From contig WGCN01000005.1 of NCBI GenBank assembly GCA_015493745.1, positions 1-63,900 on the forward strand: a stretch of DNA of 63,900 nt. Reading direction: 5' to 3'. How positions within the stretch are numbered: the first letter of the stretch is position 1; each line of letters opens with the position of its first letter. The notes under the pieces are model-generated. The model had not been told where the DNA came from. It was given only the letters and a program-made list of their open reading frames with translations, and searched no databases. A program made the translations under genes and the position numbers. This DNA is from Calditrichales bacterium (GTDB lineage Bacteria > Calditrichota > Calditrichia > Calditrichales > J004). Shown in pieces: positions 55,403-63,900 of this stretch.

Positions 55403-56325
55403 TCCAGATCCACATTACCGCCGGTGATGATCACCCCGACCTTTTTTCCGGCAAAGCGCTCCTTGTTTTTCAATATCGCCGCCAGCGGGGCTATGGAGGA
55501 GGGTTCGATGATCAGCTTCATACGTTCCCAGGCCATGCGCATGGCGCTTATGATCTCCTCATCCTCCGTCAACAGAATATCTTCCACATAACGGCGAATG
55601 ATGTTAAAGGTACGATCGCTCAGGGCGGTACGCAGACCATCGGCAACCGTCACCGGCGGCCTTTGTGGCTGGCGTATGCCCGTTTTAAAGGATTGATAGG
55701 CATCATCGGCCAGGCGGGGTTCCGCGCCAAATACCCGAACATTATCCAGGGCTTCCCGGGCATAGACCGCCGTACCGCTGAGTATGCCGCCCCCGCCGGC
55801 GGGCACCACCACCATTTCAATATCCGGCACAGCGCGTTGGAACTCCAGCAACACCGTACCCTGCCCCGCGATCACATTGGGGTTGTCATAGGGATGAACC
55901 AGGCTCAGCCCCTTTTCATCAATCAACTTTTGACTGACGGCTTCCCGCGATTCCAGGGTGGCCTCGGAAAAGACAATTTCCGCCCCATAGTGCCGGGCTG
56001 CTTTCTTCTTGATCTCGGGAGCATTTCGCGGCATAACCACGTAGGCCTTAATCCCCCGCCAGCGGGCCGCCTGGGCCAGGGCCGCGCCGTGATTGCCCGA
56101 GGAATGGGTAATAACGCCCCGCGCCGCTTCTGTTTCCGGCAACATGAACACGGCATTGGAGGCGCCGCGGATTTTAAAGGATCCTGTTTTTTGCAGATTC
56201 TCGCATTTGAAATATATTTCCGCGCCCGCCAGACGGTTTATGTGGGAATTGGTAAACACCGGCGTGTGGTGTATAAAATCCTCAATGCGCTTATAGGCGT
56301 TTTGTATATCTTCTAATTTTACCAT
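55366..56325 (-). CDS. Threonine/serine dehydratase-like PLP-dependent enzyme
   Basis: FKCENLQKTGSFKIRGASNAVF (PLP Lys), SSGNHGAALAQAA, VVPAGGGGILSGTA. Confidence 0.9.
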   Translation of the reverse strand: MVKLEDIQNAYKRIEDFIHHTPVFTNSHINRLAGAEIYFKCENLQKTGSFKIRGASNAVFMLPETEAARGVITHSSGNHGAALAQAARWRGIKAYVVMPRNAPEIKKKAARHYGAEIVFSEATLESREAVSQKLIDEKGLSLVHPYDNPNVIAGQGTVLLEFQRAVPDIEMVVVPAGGGGILSGTAVYAREALDNVRVFGAEPRLADDAYQSFKTGIRQPQRPPVTVADGLRTALSDRTFNIIRRYVEDILLTEDEEIISAMRMAWERMKLIIEPSSIAPLAAILKNKERFAGKKVGVIITGGNVDLDQLPWLETSSPG

Positions 56326-56431
56326 CGTATTCGCTTTTCGGTTAAAACACTAAAGCTACAGCCTTCATTTCATCCGCGCAAACATTAATAGCCCTCTTTC
56401 CGGAGATTTTGCAAATTTCCGGAAGCGGATA

Positions 56432-57385
56432 TCAGGCCAGATTTAAAAGTTTTATCGCCAGCCGTTCGGACCAATAAAGTTTTTCCCTGTTAAAGGCCAC
56501 AAAGCCGACATGACCGCCGTGACGCGGCGTCAGCAAAACAAAGTTCGGGTTCTTTTCAGCCTGATCATGGGGGTAACAGGAAGGGGTGAGAAAGGGATCA
56601 TCGAGGGCATTGACTAGACAGGTGGGGTGCTCAATTTTGGGTATCTGCGACCGGCTGCTGCAGCGCGACCAATAATCGCGCGCATCCTTAAAGCCGTGTA
56701 TGGGCGCCGTATAGCGGTCATCAAAATCCAGGAATGTCCGTATGCGATTCAGCTTTTCTATATCCAGCCGACCGGGAAACCGTTCGGCCTTTTGCCGGAT
56801 TTTGCCGCGCAGATGACGCATAAAACGCCGCATGTATATCTTATTCACCGGCCGGGCCAGTTGCCGGGCGCTGGCCGCCAGATCCACCGGCACGGAAAAA
56901 ACCACCGCGGAAAGCAATTCCGGCGGTATTTTGCTTTTTCTCAATGCCAGATAGAGCAGAATCTGGTTACCGCCCATGCTGAAACCGACCAAATCGATAC
57001 GCTTATACCGCTTAAGAGAGACGGCATGGAGAATGACTGTTTCCAGGTCATCCCAGGCGCCGGAATGATAGAAGCGCAGTTGCCGGTTCATTTCCCCCCC
57101 GCAGGAACGAAAATTCCAGGCCAGGGCATCAGCGCCGGCACGGTTAACCGCCCGCACCATGCCACGCACATAAGGGCGCCCGCTGTTGCCCTCCAACCCG
57201 TGGGAAATAATGACCAGCCGGTCGCTTTGCACGGTGGCCCAATCGAGATCCAGAAAGTCATCATCCGGGGTATCGATACGTTGCCGCCAATAGGCAACAT
57301 CTTCGATCTTACGAAAGAGAGAGGGATAGATGGTAAGAAGATGCCCTCCGGATAAAAGCGCGGGCGGTCTGTATTCGGCCGTCAT
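56432..57385 (-). CDS. YheT-like alpha/beta hydrolase
   Basis: VIISHGLEGNSGRPYVRGMVRAVN, AWNFRSCGGEMNR, LVGFSMGGNQILLYL; start 57385 overlaps upstream stop (ATGA). Confidence 0.88.
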   Translation of the reverse strand: MTAEYRPPALLSGGHLLTIYPSLFRKIEDVAYWRQRIDTPDDDFLDLDWATVQSDRLVIISHGLEGNSGRPYVRGMVRAVNRAGADALAWNFRSCGGEMNRQLRFYHSGAWDDLETVILHAVSLKRYKRIDLVGFSMGGNQILLYLALRKSKIPPELLSAVVFSVPVDLAASARQLARPVNKIYMRRFMRHLRGKIRQKAERFPGRLDIEKLNRIRTFLDFDDRYTAPIHGFKDARDYWSRCSSRSQIPKIEHPTCLVNALDDPFLTPSCYPHDQAEKNPNFVLLTPRHGGHVGFVAFNREKLYWSERLAIKLLNLA

Positions 57386-58146
57386 TGTAACGGTTGCCAG
57401 CCTTTCCACTCCACCAGGGTGATGGTCACCTTACCGATAAAAACTTCCAGAAAGGAGAGCAGCGGCACATGGGAAGGATCCCTGCTAAAATAGGCTGAAA
57501 ACGGCCCGCTGACCCCGGCGATCCCGCTGAGGTTCAGATGGCCCTTAAAAAAAATGGTGCCGATGCCATCAGGAAGAACATCCGTTTTGGTATGGGTGTG
57601 CTTGTTTAAAAACTCAAAAATCACATCACCCGATTTGTTTTCTATGAAAGTATAAACCGTATCCTTCTTTTTACTTTCCACATGGGCCCGGGCAAAAAAG
57701 ATTAGACTGATGCCGTCGATCATATCCTTTTTCAGCGGCAGGGTGTCCACGGTTTCCCGGCCCGGCGCATCCAGGGCGATCAATTTGCGATACATCAGGC
57801 TGTCCTTGTAATTGAAACTGTATTCCGCCTTATAGGTCTCGCCATCTATCTTTTCATTGGAAATAAAACGATGTACCCGGAGATTTTTATCGATATAACT
57901 GTCATAAACGCTTTGATTATCCACCCAGAACAGGAGGGGGTTGGATTCGATGGTTAAATGAATATGGTAGAGCGAATCGCCGCCGTTAACTTCCCGGTTA
58001 ACCTTCATGGTAATCTCACCAAGATTGAAAAAGGAATAGTCCACCCGGAAGGTCAGCTCTTCACCATCGACAAAATTAAAAACCGGGGCTTCCTGCGCCT
58101 TTCCGAAGGAAAGAAAGAGTATGAATATTAGAATAAGTCTTTTCAT
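57382..58146 (-). CDS. DUF3108 domain-containing exported protein
   Basis: N-terminal signal KRLILIFILFLSFGKAQ; GEELTFRVDYSFFNLGEITMKV. Confidence 0.82.
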   Translation of the reverse strand: MKRLILIFILFLSFGKAQEAPVFNFVDGEELTFRVDYSFFNLGEITMKVNREVNGGDSLYHIHLTIESNPLLFWVDNQSVYDSYIDKNLRVHRFISNEKIDGETYKAEYSFNYKDSLMYRKLIALDAPGRETVDTLPLKKDMIDGISLIFFARAHVESKKKDTVYTFIENKSGDVIFEFLNKHTHTKTDVLPDGIGTIFFKGHLNLSGIAGVSGPFSAYFSRDPSHVPLLSFLEVFIGKVTITLVEWKGWQPLQ

Positions 58147-58305
58147 TGGTTTCCGTGTATATGTCCAAAAGATCGACTATTTTAGAAAAGGATTTATTTT
58201 CGTACAATATTATTTTGACAAAAGAAGTTTAGCGGGGAAAAAAGTAATTGCATAGGACAAAAGTCACAGCGGGAGATGCGGAAGTGATGAAAAGAACCAT
58301 TTCTT

Positions 58306-60081
58306 TTATAAGTCTACCGGAAGATAAATGCTAAAGCAACTGCCCCGCCCCATCTCCGACTGCACATCTACATGACCGCCGTGAACCTGGGCAATATGTT
58401 TGACGATGGCCAGCCCCAGCCCCGTTCCGCCCAGCTTACGGCTGCGCGCCTTATCCACCCGGTAAAAACGTTCGAATATGCGGGACAGATGTTCGTCGGG
58501 GATACCGGCGCCTTCATCCTTTACACAAATAACAACATGTTTATCCTTCTTTTCGGCCAGGATGTCGATATTCATATTCTCGGGGCTGTATTTTATGGCA
58601 TTGTCGATCAGGTTGATCATGGCCTCCTCAATGAGCGGGCTGTTCATACGCACCACCAGATTGCTGGGGCATTTCAGGCGTAAACGGATATTTTTCTTTT
58701 CTGCGTTATACATGCAGATTTGCTCGGCGTTTTCCAAAATACTTTTCAAATTTTCCTTGCGGAACTCGACTTCGTCCAGTTCACCTTCACGCTCCAGGCG
58801 TGAAAGCGTGAGCAAATCTTCGAGAATGGATATCAGCCGGTTCGTCTGGCGATATATGATTTCCATAAAGCGCCGGGCATTTTCCGGTTCGTCCAGGGCG
58901 CCTTCATACAGGGCCTCCACAAAACCTTTTATGGAGGTAAGCGGGGTACGCAGCTCATGGGACACATTGGCCACAAATTCCCGCCGGCCCCGTTCCAGAT
59001 TGCGTAACCGTGTGATATCATTCAAAACCATCAGGGCCCCCAGGGTTTCCGATTCCTCATCCTGCAGGGGACTGACGCGCACCGTTAATATTTGCTCATT
59101 GGGCAGGTTAACCGCCAGCTCGCTCTCCTGAGGCAAACTGGTTTCCAATACGGCAATTACCAGGTTCTCCAGAGCCTCATTTTTAATAAGCTCTCCCAGA
59201 AACTTGCCGTTCACCTCATTGGGGTCAACATTAAGCAGCTTACCGCCCGCTTTATTCATGCTGATCACATGGCCGCTGTTGTCAAAGGCGATGACCCCTT
59301 CGGTCATGCTTTCCAGCACCGATTGCTGCTCATTTTTTTGCCGTTCAATCATCTCTATCTTTTCATCGATCTGGTCGGCCATGGTATTTAGCGCTTCGGA
59401 AAGACGGGCCATTTCCAGGGTGTGTGGCTTGGGAAGACGCCGGGAGAAATCACCGCCGGCATACCGTTCCACCTGCTGGATGATATTGAACAAGGGGTGA
59501 GTAATGCGGCGGGACATAAACAGGCTGGCCACGGCGGTCAGCACGGCCATAAAGATACCGGCAAAGAATATCCTCCGCTGCATGCCGGCGATGGTTTGTT
59601 CCACCATGGCAATATCCCGCGCTGTACGCACGAAACCGGCCAGTGTCTTTTCCTGCCAGATGGGAATGGCCACATACATCATGTCGCGCTTTACCGTTTT
59701 GCTGAAGCGGATAGATGTGCCATAGGGTTTATTTATAGCCTGAACGATTTCCGGCCGCTGCAGATGATTGTCCATCAGGGCCGGGTCTTTCTCCGTATCC
59801 GCCAGTACCCGCCCGCTTGGCAGGATGAGGGTGATACGGGTAGAATCACCGATCTGAATGTTTTTCAGCTTGTTTTGTAATTCCTGCTCATTTTGTTGTA
59901 ATAAATCATCATGCACCAGCTTATCGATCAGCTCGGCACGCACGCGCAGGTTCTCCCGGGCCTGTTCCCGGAAAAAGTCCCGGCCGATACTGGACGCATA
60001 CCAGGTAACGGAAAGGAGGGCAAAAACGGTAATGAGCAGGGAGGTAACAAATATTTGCCAGGATATACGTATGTTTTTCAT
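58306..60081 (-). CDS. Membrane sensor histidine kinase, PhoR-like (HAMP-PAS-HisKA-HATPase)
   Basis: FVANVSHELRTPLTSIKGFVEAL; DEGAGIP; GGTGLGLAIVKHI; HAMP region after second TM. Confidence 0.92.
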   Translation of the reverse strand: MKNIRISWQIFVTSLLITVFALLSVTWYASSIGRDFFREQARENLRVRAELIDKLVHDDLLQQNEQELQNKLKNIQIGDSTRITLILPSGRVLADTEKDPALMDNHLQRPEIVQAINKPYGTSIRFSKTVKRDMMYVAIPIWQEKTLAGFVRTARDIAMVEQTIAGMQRRIFFAGIFMAVLTAVASLFMSRRITHPLFNIIQQVERYAGGDFSRRLPKPHTLEMARLSEALNTMADQIDEKIEMIERQKNEQQSVLESMTEGVIAFDNSGHVISMNKAGGKLLNVDPNEVNGKFLGELIKNEALENLVIAVLETSLPQESELAVNLPNEQILTVRVSPLQDEESETLGALMVLNDITRLRNLERGRREFVANVSHELRTPLTSIKGFVEALYEGALDEPENARRFMEIIYRQTNRLISILEDLLTLSRLEREGELDEVEFRKENLKSILENAEQICMYNAEKKNIRLRLKCPSNLVVRMNSPLIEEAMINLIDNAIKYSPENMNIDILAEKKDKHVVICVKDEGAGIPDEHLSRIFERFYRVDKARSRKLGGTGLGLAIVKHIAQVHGGHVDVQSEMGRGSCFSIYLPVDL

Positions 60082-60770
60082 GGGACCTGCCTGAAACGAT
60101 AGCCCACGGCACGTACCGTTTCGATATATTTTCCGGCATCACCCAGTTTTTTTCTCAGCCCCACCACCTGGACATCAATGGCCCGTTCGGTAACGGGGTA
60201 ATCCGCCCCGCGCAAGGCATCCACAATCTGATAGCGGCTGTAAACCCAGCCCGGATGCCGGGCCAGAAATTGCAGTAGCCGGAATTCGGAATAGGTCAGG
60301 TTAACGGGCTTACCGTCAACGGTAACCGTATGCCGGCCGGGATGTATGACAATATTAAAGATACGGATGATATCGGTTTCGCTGACCTCTTTCTCACTTT
60401 TACGCCGCAACATGGCCTTGATCCTGGCCAGCAAAACACTGGAGTTAAACGGTTTGGTTATATAGTCATCGGCCCCAAGCTCCAAACCGCTGACGATGTC
60501 GGCGTCTTCCCCCTTGGCCGTTAACATGATTATGGGCACCTCTTTCAGGTCATCATCTTTTTTTAAGGATTTACAAACATCCAGCCCGTCAATGCCCGGC
60601 AGCATCAGATCCAGCAACAGCAAATCGGGCTTTTCCTTTTGCATGGCCGCGATAACATCCTCTCCGGTCAGGAACCGCTTAACCCGGTATTTTTCCTTCC
60701 CAAGGATATATTCAACCAGGTCAAGAATATCTTCCTCATCATCCACAATATATATTTTTTCTTTAAGCAT
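60078..60770 (-). CDS. OmpR/PhoB-family response regulator
   Basis: REC LLLLDLMLPGIDGLDV...KPF and winged-helix YSEFRLLQFLARHPGWVYSRYQIVDAL. Confidence 0.93.
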   Translation of the reverse strand: MLKEKIYIVDDEEDILDLVEYILGKEKYRVKRFLTGEDVIAAMQKEKPDLLLLDLMLPGIDGLDVCKSLKKDDDLKEVPIIMLTAKGEDADIVSGLELGADDYITKPFNSSVLLARIKAMLRRKSEKEVSETDIIRIFNIVIHPGRHTVTVDGKPVNLTYSEFRLLQFLARHPGWVYSRYQIVDALRGADYPVTERAIDVQVVGLRKKLGDAGKYIETVRAVGYRFRQVP

Positions 60771-60956
60771 GAGGGGTCCTCATTTGTTTTCGCTCAAAAT
60801 ATAACAACCGGGTAAGTTAATTGTTAGTATTATGTTAGGAAAGTGTTAGCATGCCCAGGCGGATTGTTCCCGGCGGAAGTGTTAAATATCATTGAATTTC
60901 AAAATCTTTATATCTATGTTTTGGCATCAATCAGAAAAAGGCAGGATATTATTCTC

Positions 60957-62555
60957 GTGCACAAAGACTCCAAATCCGCAACCCGCCAGATATTTTCAGC
61001 AAAGACCGGCTGTTTTTCATGGTTAGGGAATGCCCTCCTGTTATCCACCCTGTTTCTGGCCCTGGGCTGCGCATCAAGCCAACATATACCGTATCCGGAT
61101 GAGAACACCGATTTCTGCAAACAAATCCATCGTGATACCACCACCAGCCTGAGTGAGCAACTGGCACCGGTAGCCGCGCTGATGGCCGAAAAGACCGGCG
61201 TTTTTAGTCTGGAAGAGGGGGATCTGGCGCTCGTATCCCGTGCCTGGCTGAGTGAATATGCGGAGAAAAGCATAGACATACAGTATTTCATTTTTTCAAC
61301 GGACAATGTCGGCCTGATTGCCGTGGACTACCTGTTAAGGGCGGCGGAACGGGGTATTAAGGTGCGGTTACTGCTGGACGACCTGTTGATTGAGGCGGAT
61401 GCCAGGGAAATCGTCGAGCTTGATATGCATGAAAATATTGAAATCAGAATTTACAACCCCAGTGCCAATATCGGAAAGAATATCGTTTCAAAAATCGTTA
61501 ATATTACCACCAATTTCCGCGGCGTTAACCAACGCATGCACAACAAAACCTTTATCGTCGACAGCAAAGTAGCCATCACCGGCGGCCGGAACATTGCCGA
61601 TGAATATTTTGATTATGACCATGAATATAATTTCCGGGACCGGGACGTCCTGTTAATCGGTGGTATTACGCCGGAAATCCAGAGTTCCTTTGATCTTTTT
61701 TGGAACGATCCCCTCAGTCGGCCGATAGCGGAACTGGTTGATGTTGACAAAATGGATGTTAATCCGCAGAGAATGTATCGTTGGCTGCATCAGTATGCCT
61801 GCAATCCGAAGAATTTTTGGCCACAGGTGCGGGACAAGATAAAGAATATTCCCAACGGTTTTAAAACCATCCGGGAATCGGGTGATCTGCAATGGCTGGA
61901 CAGTGTCTATTTCGTATCGGATCTCCCGGGAAAAAATGACGGAAAACAGGGACTTGGCGGCGGCGGTCTCTCTACCGATGCGCTGATCGAACTTATAAAA
62001 AACGCCCGGGACTCCATAACCATCCAGTCACCTTATCTGGTCACAACAAAGCTAAGCCGTAATCTGTTCCGGGATGCCATTGCCCGCGGGGTTAAGATTC
62101 GCATTTTAACCAACAGCCTGGCCTCCACGGATAACCTGGAAGCCTTTAGCGGCTATCAGCGCAACCGCAAGGATTTACTAAAGCTGGGGGTGCGGATATT
62201 TGAGTTCCGCCCCGACGCGGCGGTGCGTTATAAGGTTATGACCAGCGCCCTGCAAAAAGAGATAAATTTCACCCCCATATTCGGTCTGCACTCCAAATCC
62301 ATGGTGGTCGACGGCCGGATTGCCGTAATCGGAACGTTTAACCTTGATCCGCGTAGCGCCAACCTCAACACGGAATGTATTGTCGTTATCCACTCCCCCG
62401 TGGTGGCCGGGAAGTTGCAAAAGGTTATGAATGAAGAGTTCCGGAAGGAAAATGCCTGGGAAACCACGCTGCGGTTTAACCCGGACGCGGAAGCGGGCTG
62501 CTGGAAACGGTTTAAAACATGGACGCGACGGATTATACCCAAAAGCATTTTATAG
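60957..62555 (+). CDS. Phospholipase D/cardiolipin synthase-like lipoprotein (ClsC-like)
   Basis: Two HKD motifs: HNKTFIVDSKVAITGGRN and HSKSMVVDGRIAVIGTFNLDPRS; lipobox-like LFLALGCASS. GTG start at 60957 preferred to ORF start 60843. Confidence 0.85.
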   Translation: MHKDSKSATRQIFSAKTGCFSWLGNALLLSTLFLALGCASSQHIPYPDENTDFCKQIHRDTTTSLSEQLAPVAALMAEKTGVFSLEEGDLALVSRAWLSEYAEKSIDIQYFIFSTDNVGLIAVDYLLRAAERGIKVRLLLDDLLIEADAREIVELDMHENIEIRIYNPSANIGKNIVSKIVNITTNFRGVNQRMHNKTFIVDSKVAITGGRNIADEYFDYDHEYNFRDRDVLLIGGITPEIQSSFDLFWNDPLSRPIAELVDVDKMDVNPQRMYRWLHQYACNPKNFWPQVRDKIKNIPNGFKTIRESGDLQWLDSVYFVSDLPGKNDGKQGLGGGGLSTDALIELIKNARDSITIQSPYLVTTKLSRNLFRDAIARGVKIRILTNSLASTDNLEAFSGYQRNRKDLLKLGVRIFEFRPDAAVRYKVMTSALQKEINFTPIFGLHSKSMVVDGRIAVIGTFNLDPRSANLNTECIVVIHSPVVAGKLQKVMNEEFRKENAWETTLRFNPDAEAGCWKRFKTWTRRIIPKSIL

Positions 62556-62749
62556 ACATAAGGCCGGCGGAGGAATATCCGACCGGAACAAAGCTGGATT
62601 TATAAAACCTCTGAAATTTGATTGCAATTAAACCGATACCTTCAAAATATCATCAAGCCCAATCGGAGGATGATTTGAAAAGCCGGCGCTTCAACAACAT
62701 GGATTTATTTACCTGCAAAGCTACGATATTATTTTCATTGTGGCCCCCG

Positions 62750-63900
62750 CTATTTGATCAGTAAAGTTTTAATTATTTGTTGCTTGTTATCGCTTTCAAG
62801 TTTTATATAGTAAACGCCGCTGGATACGGGTCGGTTGTTTTGATCAGCGCCATTCCAGATGACTCGATGATAGCCTGATTGTTTATCGCCATTAAATAGT
62901 TCTTTTACTTTTTGTCCGATAGCATTGTAAACTATGATTTTTACATGGCTTTTTGCCGGGAGTATAAAAGATATCATAGTGATACTATTAAAGGGATTTG
63001 GAAAATTTTGAAATAGTTTAAATCGATCCGGTCTTTTTTCCGGTATATTCTCAATACCTGTTACCACTTCCCCAAGCTTCCCGTCTTTGCTTACTTGTTG
63101 TGCAAAAACACCAACGGGTGATGAATACCGGTCCCAGACCTCTATAAATCCATGCGCATCATCCCTAATGGTTGCGGCATTTTCATGGTTTTTCCTTGAA
63201 TACAAAACATCTCTTTCACCCCATAGCCGTTCCATTTTCTTATTAAATTTTTGGCAGTACCACTCAAAGTGGTCATCATTATAATCGATCCATGTAAGTA
63301 TAAAATTTGTTGAGTTACCTGGAATAATTTCTATACCTGCAACATTTGCCGTAGAGTTGGATATAGATATACTGCTATCGGGAAATTGAAGACTACCATC
63401 ATCATTTATTATTTGAATAAAAGTTTTATAATTTGGCAATGTTGGATCTTTGGGATAATACACTATTAGTGTGTTATCACTCAACACATTAGATTTAACA
63501 CCACTTTGGACGGCAACATTGTTTTCAATAACCAAACCGCTGTCACTCCACATCAGGTTACCTTCACTATCCATGCGGTTGGCTATAATTTTATCAACGT
63601 ATTTAGTAGCCCATAAACCAACTCCGTCAGTTAGTGGGATTGGCTTGCCATACCAGTTGTTAATTTTTTTCCATTTTTCACTTCTGTCAGGATTAATACT
63701 TTCAAGGGTCAATCCAATATCTTTTCGCGGATATCGGAGAAAAAGTCCATCGGGTAAACGATTATTGATATAGGGCTTTACATAATAATTTTGCGGCGCT
63801 TTATAAACATACCTACCGGAATCCCCCCACATTCTTTGGCCTTCATAGGAGATACGCTGCAAGCGTATAATCATGGAATCCGGGTCACTCCATACAGGGA
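62750..63900 (-). CDS. Secreted protein with T9SS-type C-terminal sorting domain (probably continues beyond the right edge)
   Basis: C-terminal LFQNFPNPFNSITMISFILPAKSHVKIIVYNAIGQKVKELFNGDKQSGYHRVIWNGADQNNRPVSSGVYYIKLESDNKQQIIKTLLIK. The track's Met at 63874 is not a convincing start. Confidence 0.75.
   Translation of the reverse strand, partial: PVWSDPDSMIIRLQRISYEGQRMWGDSGRYVYKAPQNYYVKPYINNRLPDGLFLRYPRKDIGLTLESINPDRSEKWKKINNWYGKPIPLTDGVGLWATKYVDKIIANRMDSEGNLMWSDSGLVIENNVAVQSGVKSNVLSDNTLIVYYPKDPTLPNYKTFIQIINDDGSLQFPDSSISISNSTANVAGIEIIPGNSTNFILTWIDYNDDHFEWYCQKFNKKMERLWGERDVLYSRKNHENAATIRDDAHGFIEVWDRYSSPVGVFAQQVSKDGKLGEVVTGIENIPEKRPDRFKLFQNFPNPFNSITMISFILPAKSHVKIIVYNAIGQKVKELFNGDKQSGYHRVIWNGADQNNRPVSSGVYYIKLESDNKQQIIKTLLIK

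Noticed and set aside
1-63900. CRISPR arrays, tRNA/rRNA genes, transposases, phage genes
   Set aside because: Looked for regularly spaced repeats and characteristic sequences while reading; none recognised. A tRNAscan/CRISPR search would be needed to be certain.

Overview
This 63.9-kb window is dense bacterial chromosome. Two proteins carry T9SS/Por-type C-terminal sorting tails, which suggests an FCB-group organism (inference). From left to right it contains: a 5'-partial-window purL (minus strand); an HDOD / hybrid histidine kinase / receiver-kinase operon; a trypsin-like protease translationally coupled to a small standalone copy of its own N-terminal domain; an HU-TM-LysM fusion next to a stand-alone HU; a pyridine-nucleotide-disulfide oxidoreductase homologue lacking the redox cysteines; YitT and a cyclic-nucleotide-gated K+ channel; feoA-feoB-feoX; a DPP-IV-like peptidase; a ~22-kb glycan-assembly island (19.3-41.0 kb) co-directional with and abutting a flagellar operon (flgF-flgG-flgA-flgH-flgI-flgJ-flgN-orf-flgK-flgL, 48.5-41.0 kb); and a metabolic/regulatory stretch (DsbA-like, choice-of-anchor-B protein, GMC oxidoreductase pair, PLP dehydratase, PhoBR, phospholipase-D lipoprotein). 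The main candidate for an undescribed system is the glycan island. It encodes a 2636-aa multidomain enzyme (GT2-sulfotransferase-GT2-GT4-GT-GT2-GT2-TPR), two further sulfotransferases, an adenylation enzyme plus carrier protein, acyltransferases, a formyltransferase, an aminotransferase and a methyltransferase. It looks like a sulfated, acylated (possibly flagellar) glycan pathway. No tRNA, rRNA, CRISPR array or transposase was recognised.
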